64,000 bases of DNA from Guyanagaster necrorhizus. Taxonomy: Eukaryota > Basidiomycota > Agaricomycetes > Agaricales > Physalacriaceae. The DNA lies in contig NW_025064895.1 in the NCBI RefSeq assembly GCF_019112545.1, forward strand, positions 112,864 through 176,863, given 5' to 3'. Positions 25,662 to 36,944 of this stretch are shown here, in pieces (positions within the stretch are counted from its first letter, which is position 1; each line of letters opens with the position of its first letter). Under the pieces are notes generated by a model. That model saw nothing but the letters and a program-made list of their open reading frames with translations. It ran no database searches and was not told the origin of the DNA. A program made the translations under genes and the position numbers.

Positions 25662-27909
25662 ATGGTCCTTGATATTCAAGCTGGCTGTTTCGGTACCTTC
25701 TTCAGGAAGAACAAATGTCGCCTCCCACCTGCCACTCCTGAGCCCTCAAAGCAAGAAACAGAATGTTTGAAGGCAAGTTTCAGGACTATAATCATTCTTG
25801 CAAACAACTAATGGATGTAAAAAGGGCTGTCTGAATCTTAATTGTGATTTCTCGTATGCGACCCCCTCAACATGGTGGAATATTCACGATCCAGTTCCGA
25901 CCTATTCTCCACCCCAAGATCACCACATTGATTCCTTCCGGTGTCCAGAGCTCATCAAGATCGTTGATACCACTCTCGACAGTCTCAGTCCCACCCTTAG
26001 GCGCCTTAGCTTGAAAATTCATGGCAAGTATCTATATGGTCACCAACATCTGACCCCCGTCGCCCGCTGACACGGACACGATCTAGATCATCCAGAAATT
26101 GGTTTCGAAGAACGGTCAGCACACAACCCGTTCCTCTTCTATACCGGTTCTCAATATGTTCCTGAAGATATGCCCACGATCTTCTGTCCGCCTACATGGA
26201 AAATCACGGTTTTCAGGTCACCAGACAATACCTGGGACTAGATACTGCCTGGCGTGCCGAGTACACACACGGAAAAGGCGGTAGCACTCTCGGCATAAAT
26301 TCTGGTAAGAACATAGTAGTCCTTTCGGCTTTGAATGTTCTCACATATCCAAGAAATGGACGGCCTCAGCGGTATCGGCCATGCTTGCGGTCACAATCTT
26401 ATCGCTATCAGCGGCTGCGGCGTCGCTATTGCTGTAAAGGCTGCCCTGAAAGCACTGGACATCCCAGGAAAGATTATACTTCTCGGTACGCCCTGTAAGC
26501 AATGAATCCATATTCACAACAATCGCAGTTTTAACTTCCAAAACAGCCGAAGAACGCGTGGGGGGCAAGATCATCCTGCTGGAGCGTGGTGCATATAAAG
26601 ACATGGATCTTTGCGTCATGTAAGTATGCCTCGTCTTCCCAAATCAAGCTCATTGAGGACCTCACAGGTGTCATCCGGGTCCCGGACCTTCCAACTCGGC
26701 TAATCTTGGCTCGACGACAGCGATGCAAGAGGCAGAAGTGGAATATTTTGGGCAAACGCAAGCACCGTGTTAACTTTATTTCCGCTCATCGCAACTGAGT
26801 TATGTTTGTAGCGCGCACGCGGCAGCTGCCCCATGGTAAGGACATTTCCGTTCTCGAAATTCTGACCCCAAAAACCATAACCCTCTTTCAGGGAAGGAAC
26901 CAATGCTCTCGACGCCGCTTTCTTGGCATACTCGAGCATCTCCGTCCTTCGACAGCAGATAAAACCTGACCATCGTATTCACGGCATCCTAGGTGGAAAG
27001 AATTGGTCTGCGAATGGTATGTACCGCCGTCTAAACCGGGTAGCCGACATTGAAACCAAGATTCTCTAGTCATACCTGACTACGCCCATATGACTTGGAT
27101 CATCCGCGCACCGACTCATGGGGAAACAGGTGAATTCGCTGAGCGTGTCAAGGCTTGTTTTGAGTAAGCTCTCATTCCTATTCACCGATAACGAGCGTCC
27201 AACTTTCCCGGGATCAGAGCAGCTGCCCTAGCAACAGCATGCAAAGTCAACATAAAGTTTGCGAGTCCATATTACGAGCTCCTTCAGAATAGCGTTCTTG
27301 GCAAGTGATAATCGTTCCATTGGCAATGTCAGACTCACCTCGGTCATCTGATTGTCACAGGAAAAGAATTCGCCGACAAGGTCGGGAGGAACTATGGTAT
27401 GGTATCATCAAACGGAGATGGATCATCAGCCTCGACAGACTTTGTGAGGCCTGTGTTTCTCCGTTGTTTCCCCCGCTGACCATCTTCTCTTCATTTCAGG
27501 GCAATGTGTCATTCGGTTAGTAATTACAGCTAATTACAGTTTGAAACCCCGGTCATGAAAGGACTTCTTACTCTCACTAGCCATTCCCGCACTTCACCCA
27601 TGTTATGGTAAGGATGTGTGGTGTATCGCGATCAACAGCTGATTTCTCTTTCAGCTATTCCGACTGAGCCCAAAGGGGGTAATCACACACCTGCATTCAC
27701 CAAAGCTGCGGCAACTATGGAAGCCCATGAAGCTACGATGACAGTAACCAAAGGTCTTGCTCTCACAGGACTTCGGGCGTTACAGGATAAAGTTTTCCTC
27801 AAAGCTGTGAGTGGTATCTGTCTCACTGGAAAACGTCGCTGAGGTGAACGCTTTGCAGGTCAAAGCAGAATTTGTAACCCAAACCCAAACGCGGGCATCT
27901 GTGGTTTGA
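25662..27909 (+). CDS. M20-family metallopeptidase (PM20D2-like amidohydrolase)
   Basis: M20 enzymes are zinc peptidases or amidohydrolases acting on short peptides or N-acyl amino acids. Sixteen exons join in frame to 477 residues: 25662-25772, 25825-26023, 26087-26114, 26168-26304, 26354-26494, 26547-26619, 26668-26757, 26812-26835, 26892-27016, 27070-27163, 27218-27300, 27361-27443, 27500-27515, 27581-27607, 27655-27806 and 27859-27909. Family blocks appear in order: [28 protein letters not shown] (usual metal-site motif), [50 protein letters not shown] (dimerisation lid), [14 protein letters not shown], and the C-terminal [11 protein letters not shown]. Four introns (25773, 26024, 26758, 27301) start with GC instead of GT, and each is required to keep the conserved frame. 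The ATG has a good context (CCACCATGG). There is no signal peptide, so the enzyme is probably cytosolic. The exact substrate is unknown. Confidence 0.9.
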
Positions 27910-28129
27910 CGAATTTGACGAATAGGAGGCACGCAGACGGCTGCATAGTCGCCATATGGAGTCCATCGTATATATACTCACACGTTGGTATTTGATATCG
28001 GTGAATTCGCCTCTTGAATGATTTACAGCTTTGATCAATCAGTGGCCGTCTTTCAAATCGAATTTATATGAGTTACTACCTGCCATATCTTTCCTGTATC
28101 CCTTTATGTATGATTTATCTGCGTTGTGA

Positions 28130-28347
28130 TTAGGACGCATCGGGGGGCTCGCGCCAAACTCGATAGTCGCCTATTCCATTCGACATGCGGATCGTACGCA
28201 GAGATTCGAGAAAATGACCTGCTCGAGACGCGTTCATGATGTCAAGCATAGTTGAGCACGCTGCTTTAGTAAGTCAAGAGTCTACGTTGGATGCGACATG
28301 CTTCTGGAGATGCTTCTACGCTTTTGCACTTCCAGTGTGAAGCTCAT
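28130..28347 (-). CDS. Small spliced ORF, 52 residues, unrecognised
   Basis: Two exons, 28347-28320 and 28260-28130, flank a 59-nt intron (28319-28261) that has a textbook branch site (TACTAA) close to its CAG end. The joined frame gives a 52-residue product starting MSFTLEVQK and ending WREPPDAS. The frame is also open for about 50 codons upstream of the ATG, so a longer form or another exon is possible. A TATA-like element lies about 200 bases upstream. I do not recognise the protein. The case rests on intron quality and the TATA box only. Confidence 0.42.
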
Positions 28348-28546
28348 AGGATCCCGCGCAACATCAGATCGGTCTGAAATTATAATACTTAGAGAAGGTG
28401 CGCTGCTAGATGGCAAAGAGTCGTTGTGATACGATGTACGTGGAACATGACGCGGACGCACCACGTTGGAATGTGATAAGCCAAATGTTCGCGACAGAAA
28501 AGTAATGGGAGAAGGAAGGAATGGTGGGATGGGGAAGAGGGCGCCC

Positions 28547-28553
28547 TTTTATA
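28547..28553 (-). promoter_or_regulatory. TATA-like element upstream of the small ORF
   Basis: Reads TATAAAA on the minus strand, followed by GGGCGCCC, about 200 bases upstream of the ATG at 28347. It supports transcription towards the small spliced ORF. Confidence 0.4.
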
Positions 28554-28857
28554 ATTTTATAACTCGTCGGGGGCGAGGGCGCGCAGATCGCGCATGATGA
28601 TCGGAATGCGTCATAGATACGTCAACCGTCGGTCGGCACGGGCGCAAAATCGACGCATTGTTCGAGCTCAGCCAATGGCAAGCGGTATCGTTTAGCCAAT
28701 GAGAAATCAGTCAGGCTCGTCATAACAGTCGTACTAGGATATTCCTAAAGGTTTAAAGATAACTAGATTCCATTAAAATACTGATCATCCCTGGCATGAA
28801 AGATAAGAAAAACTTATTCTAAAGGAAACATAGCAAAGACGCAATCAATAATCATAC

Positions 28858-30912
28858 TCACGTAGAAGCAGAAGGCTCAGGTGCCGACGCTTCAGCAGGA
28901 GTAGGCGAAGGCTTCTCCTTGGCCTGTTTCTCAGCGAGTTCTTTCGCTTTAATCATCTCTTCCCGCTTGGATTTCGCAGCCTTATGCTTCGGTTTAGGTG
29001 CTGCAGCCTCAGCTACCATCCTTTCTAGTTCTCTGCGTTCCGCATCCGACTCATCTGGCACCGTTGACTTGAAAATGGCTCCGATGAGAAGTAGTCCCTA
29101 ATATGAGCGCATCAGCACACGTAAATACGAACGAAGCACGACTGACTCTGGCCCGGTTGTACATAACCCTATCTGGGACGCCTTGCTCTTTCAACACATG
29201 ATCAAGTACTTCACGAAGAACTTGTACCACTTCCAGTCGTGCTCCACGCCATGACGCCAGCATAATCTAGGGGACTCAAATCAGGAAAGAGCGCAAGGAA
29301 CGAAATAAATGCCCCCCTATACCTTGCCAGTCACATCCATTTCAAGCGCTCTTAGTTCCTCTTCGCCCAGTTCACCCTTAGCCTGCATCTTCTCCATTTC
29401 CTGCAAATTCGACGCGTTACTTCACATAAGAAGCTGAAGGCGAGAAAACACTTACGAGCATCACATCTCTCACGCTCAATCTATGGTGCGAGTCAAGCAA
29501 TACGCCACAGGAATATGAAGAACAGACTACGTACGCGCTTCCGATAACGCCCCAAACGTCTTTGGCCAATGAGCCCTTTTCCTTCAAACGCGAAAAGAAC
29601 CCTGGGCTATCACGCGTTCAATACACGAAACAAATCAGCTGAATCGGCCCGCCACGCACATGCCGAAAAACTTTTTTGACTTGAGGAATGAAGTTGCCTT
29701 CATCATGTAGACCATCCCGATGGTATGCAGAAGCTCGACGCCAAAGCTCTCTAGCTTCAAGTCCTCTGCTTCTCTCTTGAACTTTGCCTCAAATGCCTGT
29801 GTTTCCGGATCATCCTTATCACCTGGGTTCTTGGCCTCCACAAACGGACGTAGCCTCTCTGTTAGTTTCCTGGTCAGCGTCGCTACTCTCTCTTCCATGG
29901 CTTTGCGACGCTCTTTCTCTTGTTCTCGCCACTTCTCCCTGTGTTCCGCAGCTACTCTCTTCTTGCGTGCAGCAGCTTCCTTTTCCTTCTCTCTTGCACT
30001 CTCTTTGGCGCTGGGGGATAGTGAAGCTGTGGACGCGTCTTTGCTGTCATTGGCGTGTAGGACGAGGGAGCTTGGATGTAATTGGGCATCAGGCGGTGCA
30101 GGTTGAGGCGTCGACTGAGGAGTAGGTTGTGACGGCTTTGATGATTCGGAATTATCGGCAGAGAGCGTTGTTGATGTTGCAGAACTGTCGGGTTTCTGGC
30201 CGCCGTTGAGCTGAGTCTCGACCTCTGCTTTTTCTTCCTCTGTCATCATCGTAGCCACGGTTGTCATATCCTTCATGATGGTGATTTCTCCGATCTAAAG
30301 GCATTAAGGCATCAGTGATATTGAAAGCAATGCCCACCCACATATTCTGCAAATCGTTCACCGCCAAAGACATTGGCAAAGAAGCCGGCAGCATCCTCCA
30401 TGTTGATTCCACCTTCCTTGTCCACCTTTGAAAATCAGGATATGTATGCAATGCAAAAGAAGGCGATTCAAGAACGCACCATAGATTTTCCGTTCTTATC
30501 GTACACAGCTCGCAAGTTCTAAGCGCCACGTTAGTAGAAACATAGAAATCTAAATTACACCACTCACCGAGTCAGAGAGAACTTGATAGGCCTTGCTAAA
30601 CTCGATTCTTGAGTAAAATTTGTTGCCCTCGACCATGTAAGATGCAAATACCTGATTTCCTTGAACTTTTCTTCCGCATCGGGTGACGGGTTCTTGTCTG
30701 GATGATACTACAGCAGACTCAGCACATAGAGGAACAATTGAGGAGAAAAACGGTACCTTCATCGCCTGTTTCCTGTAGGCCTTCTTGAGCTGCGTATCAT
30801 CGACATCCACGGGGACCCCAAGCTGGATAGAAATGCTTCAGTGGCAGGAGCTGAGTTTCAGATGCATTTGCCTGCGTACAAGGTCGTAAAACTCGGTTTC
30901 CACCGGCGCCAT
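28858..30912 (-). CDS. DnaJ (Hsp40) co-chaperone with DnaJ-X domain
   Basis: J-domain proteins stimulate the ATPase of Hsp70. This one resembles the fungal DnaJ-X group (yeast Caj1/Djp1 type). The ATG at 30912 starts MAPVETEFYDL; the next exon continues LGVPVDVDDTQLKKAYRKQA, and after another intron YHPDKNPSPDAEEKFK supplies the HPD motif. After the J domain come the short conserved exons (SKAYQVLSDS, then GGINMEDAAG), a Ser/Pro-rich linker, a long charged coiled-coil (KEKEAAARKKRVAAEHREKW) and the DnaJ-X part (GVELLHTIGMVYMMKA, KIMLASWRGARLEVVQVLRE). The tail is Lys/Glu/Ala-rich. The stop at 28858 sits inside GTGAGTATG, a perfect intron donor, so a small final exon downstream could replace the last residues. 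Likely cytosolic or at membranes; there is no signal peptide. Confidence 0.92.
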
Positions 30913-31324
30913 TAATCTTGAAGATAGTAGATGATAACCGTTGCTGTCAAGAAAGTGAGAGAAAGGTAGAAGTTACAGAAGAAAAGGAAGAAAATGGTAT
31001 AACGGTCCTATAATGAATCAAAGTTTGACCCGGGCAAACTCAGACACAGACGATATCGTGACTTCATCGGATTTGTAAAAAATGATGACGCGCAGTCGCG
31101 AAAAAATCATCGGATCGTAAGATTCATTGCGTAGTGTACTGGTTATACAGCATAAATAATATCCGTAAAATGGGAATAAAATAGGCTGAACGTGTAGATA
31201 TAAACAGAGAACTACGTGAATGTACGATATCGCAAAGGAACTCTGTACCTGCTTGTAAAGGAACGCCGGAGGTGCACGAGAATGGGAGAAAGGGCTTTAA
31301 AAATATACAACCCATAAACATATG
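30913..31324. other. Intergenic region
   Basis: Short stretch between two minus-strand genes. It should hold the DnaJ promoter and the 3' end of the next gene's transcript. Nothing specific was identified. Confidence 0.5.
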
Positions 31325-32204
31325 TCAATCGTTCTCCTCTATCCCCAGGGCTGGCGTAGAAAATCGCACGGCCTTCTTCCGGGGCAGAATGTCTGACGTA
31401 CTTGTGCGAGGCGATGATGCTGGGGAGCCCATTACGGACGATGGAGCTGAGAGAGACCGGGCTCCGGGTAGAAATCGCGACATGCGCATTTTCAAGGATG
31501 TAAGCGAACGGTTCGACTGCGGCGTAGAGGGGCAGTTGGACGTCACTGTCGTTGAAGAGGCAGTGGACAGACCAGGATTGGCTGACGATATAGTCGAACC
31601 TGGCTTCTTTAACGATGAGCGAGCAGGGGGAGGAGGGAGCACGACGGATGGGGTCGTACGACGAGACGTCTCATTCTGGGCGTGGTGATGCTGAGACCCC
31701 TGCGCAGAAGTTCGGCCGTATGGCGAATGGTACTGTGCCCTCGCTGGCCGCAAATGGGGAGTACGAGAAAGATGGAGGCCCATTGCAATCTGTTCAACTG
31801 TCGGTGGTGAAGACGACAGGTCGCGTTGCCGGAAGGATGATGGTATGTTCCTCTCTTCAGGGGTAGAATACATTCCACTCTTCTACAAAAAAGTAGGTGA
31901 GCAACAGACAATAGGAAGGTGATAATGAACGTACAGAAACATTCGGCTGTCGCTTTTTCATGGTCGAACCATGAGAGACCAATAATGATCGCTTCACCGA
32001 GGTCATGAATCTGGACGCTGTATTTTGGTGTAGGGTACAGAATGACGACGACCCTGTCACAAACTCCTCTTCGTAACGCTTAAAAGACGGCGAGGAATCA
32101 AGCAGCTCCGTCGTCGTATGGACATGGGAGGTAGCACGCGAAGATAGGGAGGAAGAATGTCGACGGTGAGTGGGTCGCGGTGTGCTCATCGGGTCGAAAG
32201 ACAT
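31325..32204 (-). CDS. Unrecognised Ser/Pro-rich protein
   Basis: Two exons, 32204-31935 and 31882-31325, separated by a 52-nt GT-AG intron, give 275 residues in frame. The protein starts MSFDPMSTPRPTHRRHSS. It is rich in Ser, Thr and Pro throughout, with an FKRYEEEFVTGSS stretch near residue 40 and a C-terminal KKAVRFSTPALG. No catalytic domain, signal peptide or membrane segment is visible, so it is probably intrinsically disordered. The frame is open slightly upstream of 32204 without an ATG, so an earlier exon is possible. I do not recognise a family and give no function. Confidence 0.65.
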
Positions 32205-32625
32205 GTCGTCGTCGTCGCGAACGATATCCACAGAGGTTCCAAGTGCCGTAAGGGTCTAAACGCGAATAGCGACAGTTCTGGAGGGCCCGAGACGGATCTA
32301 AGGACAAAATGCAGGTTTGCGTTCAGTCGTGGCGGTCGGTCGCAGGCACGGCACGGGCATTCCCAGTTCGGACCGTCCAAACCATACAAATACGTGCAAA
32401 TAATACGCGTGTGCCGCGCTTTGTTTCCGCGGAACCTTTTCTTTTCATAGAAGTCATTGTATTCCACTTTTTATTGTATTACAGAGGTTTAAAAACACCA
32501 CTGTTTCCTTCTTATTATCAAGGCGAGCAGGTTCTGCCCAAGTAAATTCCCTCCAGCGACTAGACCAACCATTCTTTCTATCAACTACCAACCATTCTTT
32601 AAATAATTCCCCCTCACTATAAACG

Positions 32626-32945
32626 ATGCCTTCTTCCATGAACTCCCTCTGCTACAAGGACTCTGTATTTCCCTTTCCCCAACCCGATTACGACTCCGAG
32701 TACTATCCGTAAGTTTGCCGATTGCTTTCAACTTGAAGCCGTCTCAAATTCATGATTGCGGATGCAGTGCTTCAAAAACCGTACGACTGTCATCTTGCAC
32801 TCGTTATATGGAGCGCAGAGTCGTCAAGGCATGGAAGAAAATTACCGGTCTGACTAAAAAGCAGCACCGCGCCTCGTTCCTCCCTCCGAACTTCGTATTC
32901 GTTACCCCATCAGCAAAGAGGCGGAGTATCAGATACGTTTATTAG
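32626..32945 (+). CDS. Small basic protein, 86 residues, unrecognised
   Basis: Two exons, 32626-32708 and 32768-32945, flank a 59-nt GT-AG intron with consensus donor GTAAGT and join to an 86-residue protein starting MPSSMNSLCYKDSVFPF. The N-terminal exon is acidic and aromatic (FPFPQPDYDSEYYP). The second exon is strongly basic (YMERRVVKAWKKITGLTKKQ and a C-terminal KRRSIRYVY). The leader upstream of the ATG is C/T- and A-rich, as is common for expressed fungal genes. No domain is recognised. It is divergent from the Ser/Pro-rich gene on the left and convergent with the coiled-coil gene on the right. Confidence 0.62.
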
Positions 32946-33160
32946 GGATGTTGCTGGACGACACTATATGTGGACCTTTTACAAAGGGTTATTCTCGGGA
33001 TTTACATGGAACTTACACGGACATTACACGGACATATGGACATATTATTGTCGTATACCTATAATAACTATTCCCCTGTAGCTTAGAATCATTATGTGCC
33101 GTCTGTATCCATCTCTTTGAGAAGCTTTGAAATCGTCAGCGGCTTCTAAGGAAATAACAA

Positions 33161-34878
33161 TCACAGGCGAGGACAAATCAGTTTCTCGACTTCACTCTCG
33201 CATTGAAGTTCAGCCACTTGTCGCGCCTGAGCAGCATCTAGCGTCCTCTGAACAGCAGCACGTTTCTCCTCGTCTGCCCGTCGCTACGCACATATGTCAA
33301 AAAGGGTTGTACAATCAAGGTCGCACATTGGCGTTATTCTACATCTTGACTCCGTAACACTCTGGTTTCGATGTCGCCACCTCGGAGTTGCGGGTCCCAA
33401 TCTATGAACAGCGTCGAAAGGGTCTGATCAAAACGACAAGGAAAGCCTACGTTCTTTTGCGATTCCTCTAGGAGTGTTAGCAATTTCTCCTATAGACCGT
33501 GTCAAACATGCTGTCAGAAAAAGGCCGCAAGTGGACATACTCTCTCAGCTTTGATTTTTTCTATTTCTTCCGTGAATCCCTCGACCTGTTTCTTCAGGAG
33601 ACCAATCTCAAGCTGGGCATAAGCAAAAAGAAAATCAGGATGAATTCAAGGGATTGGCAAACCGCATCAAGCTGCTCCTACACCTATAAAATTGTTGAGT
33701 TATTCTATCGCATCAATCTCTAGGAATATTCACTTGTCCACACCCAACCCAGCACGACGATGTGCCAGCACCATCTTCCATGTTGATATCGCCACTACTA
33801 TACGATGCAGAAGAACCATATCAACATCTTCTTCGACCGCGATGGGACTAGTTGTGATCGCAACAATGCGGTACTGACGAGGCATATGGGTGGGAGACTC
33901 GAGTATGTCCGTGTCCATGAAACAACGGGGAGGAAAAGAGGTTGGGGTTAAAGGCAACAATCGGGATGCCAGACGACCAACGCGAGGGATGGATTCCGGG
34001 GTAGGATACGAGTGCGCTCGTATGACCATCTTGGCGGGTGTGCTGGGGAGGAACCTGAAAGGACCTACAATAGACTCGGTTTCCATGCCGCTATTCGTAA
34101 CGATGAGAAAGCCTGAGCAATACGAGACACCGAAACTTTTCACCTTTCTGCCTCTGGCTCTTTGGAATCCAGGTCCATATGATCCTCGGGCTCGGGGGAT
34201 AACGAACGTTCACGTTCGTACCGCGCTTTGAACCTCTGTAGATCGCTATCTAAGAGCTGTAAAGAAGTCAGACGGCACGTCAAGAATAGGTCAAAAGATC
34301 ACACATCCGTATAGAGAGGTCTTTCAATTTGACCTTGAGGCAGCGCATGTAAGCTCTTCGTTGAGCTCTTGGGGATAGCAAACCGTCTTGGCAGTCTTCG
34401 ATCATATCTTCTATCCTGGAAAGCAGAGGTCACTGAAAGGGTCCTCAAAAAGAACCTGCAAGCTCAATCCCTTTTTCATGAGACGGACCATATTTCTGTT
34501 CATCTTCATGAGTCCAGCCTCCGTCTGTACCATATACTCAGAGCCAACAACTTGAAAGAAATGCAAGTGCTGGAACACTCACCGCTTTGATGACTGCAGC
34601 ACGCATGTAGGTCTCGGATCGATGGCCCTTTCGTTCCCCAGCATCTATGCTTTCTTTGACACCTGTATGTCCATTCAGCAGCAATAAGACTCAGAGGTGG
34701 GAATGCTGTACTTCTTCCGATGATTTCGTCTATGATATTCCACCGCTTGTCTCTGGGGCAGGATACCCAAGGCTCTGTGCAACGATTCAGATGAAATTGA
34801 CTGTGAAAGAAACCACATGAAGAACACACTTTGAGCGTTGGTGGGTTGAGGAGAGCGCCTGGTCGTCTTGCGAGCCAT
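33161..34878 (-). CDS. Unrecognised coiled-coil protein, many exons
   Basis: The ATG at 34878 starts MARKTTRRSPQPTNAQS. Minus-strand exon pieces then read, in order, DKRWNIIDEIIGRS, VKESIDAGERKGHRSETYMR, TEAGLMKMNRNMVRLMKKG, IEDMIEDCQDGLLSPRAQRR, LLDSDLQRFKARYERERS, LEIGLLKKQVEGFTEEIEKI, EKLLTLLEESQKNVGF and FIDWDPQLRGGDIETRV, and finish in an Ala/Glu/Arg-rich helix before the stop at 33161. Several stretches have heptad-like spacing typical of coiled coils. Most joins are clear GT-AG introns of 50-60 nt, but the join before IEDMIEDCQDG and the part from about 33720 to 34070 did not resolve into one frame. It has the look of a structural or chromatin-associated protein, but no family was recognised. 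Confidence 0.6.
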
Positions 34879-35018
34879 TGTACGAATGAATGAAGTAGAT
34901 AATAAGGTCGACTTGGAAAAGACTGTCGGTGAGAAACGAAAGGGGAAGTGTTCCAGCACTACTTTTGATATGCAAAGAGAAGAGAAGGGTAGGATCTGGG
35001 GTACGTCGTATGCACGGC

Positions 35019-35025
35019 TTTTATA
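35019..35025 (-). promoter_or_regulatory. TATA box of the coiled-coil gene
   Basis: Reads TATAAAA on the minus strand, about 140 bases upstream of the ATG at 34878. Position and sequence fit a core promoter. Confidence 0.6.
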
Positions 35026-35332
35026 CCCAGGCCAGACAGTTCCCTTTGTGAAGGTTCGCCGGCGCCACATTTATAAACACAAAGGCACCTTTCACCCTGT
35101 CAAATATTCAAGAATAGGATACAACCGTATATGGTGCGTCGGTCAAATTGAATCGAGGTGGGGGATGCAGAGATAGTAAGCGAGAATTTCTCGAATTATA
35201 TCACTGCAATGTGATCCACTTCAGAACACGGTCCGGTGCACATACGGGGTATATTAGCATTCGTTTAGATGTGCGTACGCCTGTATCTACGTCCATCTAT
35301 GTGTGTATAATGTAAATAAGGGGGGGATAACA

Positions 35333-36944
35333 CTAAAGAACGAAAGAATCCGCCCAGTGCTTGATGACACCTTGCCCAAGACGATGTATCTCAAAACGCT
35401 TGATATCCCGTGAAATAATGGTAGCATGCGAGTTGTGCCCAATATCAAGATATACAAGCTCTTTCTTTATCGGCAGGGTATTCAACGAGTGCACGAGCTC
35501 TTGTTGAAGCGGACTCAACATGGCCTTGGGCTCCGAGCTGGTACTCGTCTTACGTTTGCCTTTCTCCGGAAGGATGTTCTTGGATGAGGATGTGGTGCCA
35601 GGATCGTCGATGACGTCGGCGACAGCATCTTCTACTTGTCGCTCAAGGTCGGACAATAGATGAATAAGGCGTTCGCTGTTGGACTCGTTCTCCTTTTCTA
35701 GGAGTCTGATTCGGGCTCGGGAGGATCGCGACGCAAGAGAAAGACGAATAATGACCAGAGATACGCCAATAGGGATTAGGATAGGAAGAAATACGTAGAA
35801 TACCTGCACTCGCATTAGTGAAGCCATAAATGCGATCGGAAGAGACTGACCAAGTTAAAAGGGAAGCGAAACTGGAGAAAAGGCGGTAGATATATCCGCT
35901 GTTTCTTGTCTTTGAGCCATTGTTTAGAAAGTATAGCCGGTTTGGACGAAGGGATAGGGGATACTGCGGGAAGAGCATATGATTTGATTATGGGATTGTA
36001 TCCTTCAAGCAGCTCACTGTCAAAATAATAATCATCAGATAGCCACAAGGAGATCTGAGAGACGTACATTTCAATTCCGTTGGTTGCATGGTCTAAAAAG
36101 TTGTCCTCTAGTTCTATGGCGGCGGTCACATACGGTACAGTACGATCATTTACTCTTGGAAAATTTGTGAGCGAGCGTTAGGTGAAAAATACTAGGGCAC
36201 TCACGAGTTTGCATAGATTCTAAGCGTTTTGAAGGCAGCGAGACTTTTATAAAAGATTTGATCTAGATATATGATCAGGGCGTGAGGCCAGGGCGTGCTG
36301 CATGGATTATGGACAAACCTGGATCGGCCATGATGTCCAGGAGAGGACGACCTGTAGTCGACCATTTGTCCACACAATAAAATTGCTCTCCCGTTCGCGA
36401 AAGAAGCCTGGGACCAAGTGTAGAGAATAAAATCGACAAGAAGGATGGATATGTAGGAAGGCCAACATGAGGTGTTGCAATTGTGTTGAAGTTGAAAGGC
36501 GTGACGTCTTGGAAGAAACCTCGTTGATGAAGGATGCTGAAGAGATGACTGGGCATGAGCTCTTTGAGGTGCTTGGACTGGAGCTTACCCAACGACATAG
36601 CGAGAAACGAGTCCTCCAAGACTATAGCCTGTGATAGAAAATCTGACGACCTTACCGCCATCCTGTTGCAACTTGTCTACTTGGTCCAAAACCTCTTATA
36701 GGTCAGGGATAGTTGCGTTGGATGTACGATGGACAACTACCTCTTGCGCTACCCTTTCACCTCCCCAATCTATCCCATCGTATGTAGATGCTTCTTTGTT
36801 GGTTTCTGCCACCAGAAGGCGCATTTCAATGGCTTCGGAACTGGGTTGAACATGTGTTTCCAGCATGATACGCTTCAGCTCGGCCATGTGAGAAGGATTG
36901 CCCCACATTCCGTGGACGAGAACAAGGAGATGATAGGAAGACAT
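35333..36944 (-). CDS. DUF676-family putative serine esterase/lipase
   Basis: Members are alpha/beta-hydrolases related to yeast Rog1-type lipases, acting on membrane or storage lipids. The ATG at 36944 starts MSSYHLLVLVHGMWGNPSHM, with the HG oxyanion motif at residues 11-12. After the first intron, VVRFSITGYSLGGLVSRYVV contains the nucleophile elbow G-Y-S-L-G. Following exons give RGFFQDVTPFNFNTIATPHV, LLSRTGEQFYCVDKWS, TAAIELEDNFLDHATNGIE (carrying the expected late His) and a C-terminal hydrophobic segment FYVFLPILIPIGVSLVII, a likely membrane anchor. The tail is charged and coiled-coil-like. Introns are short GT-AG. The gene appears intact. It is divergent from the small gene at 37540. 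Confidence 0.9.

Noticed and set aside
29720..30125. Plus-strand Ser/Leu-rich frames
   Set aside because: They are antisense shadows of the charged coiled-coil part of the DnaJ gene.
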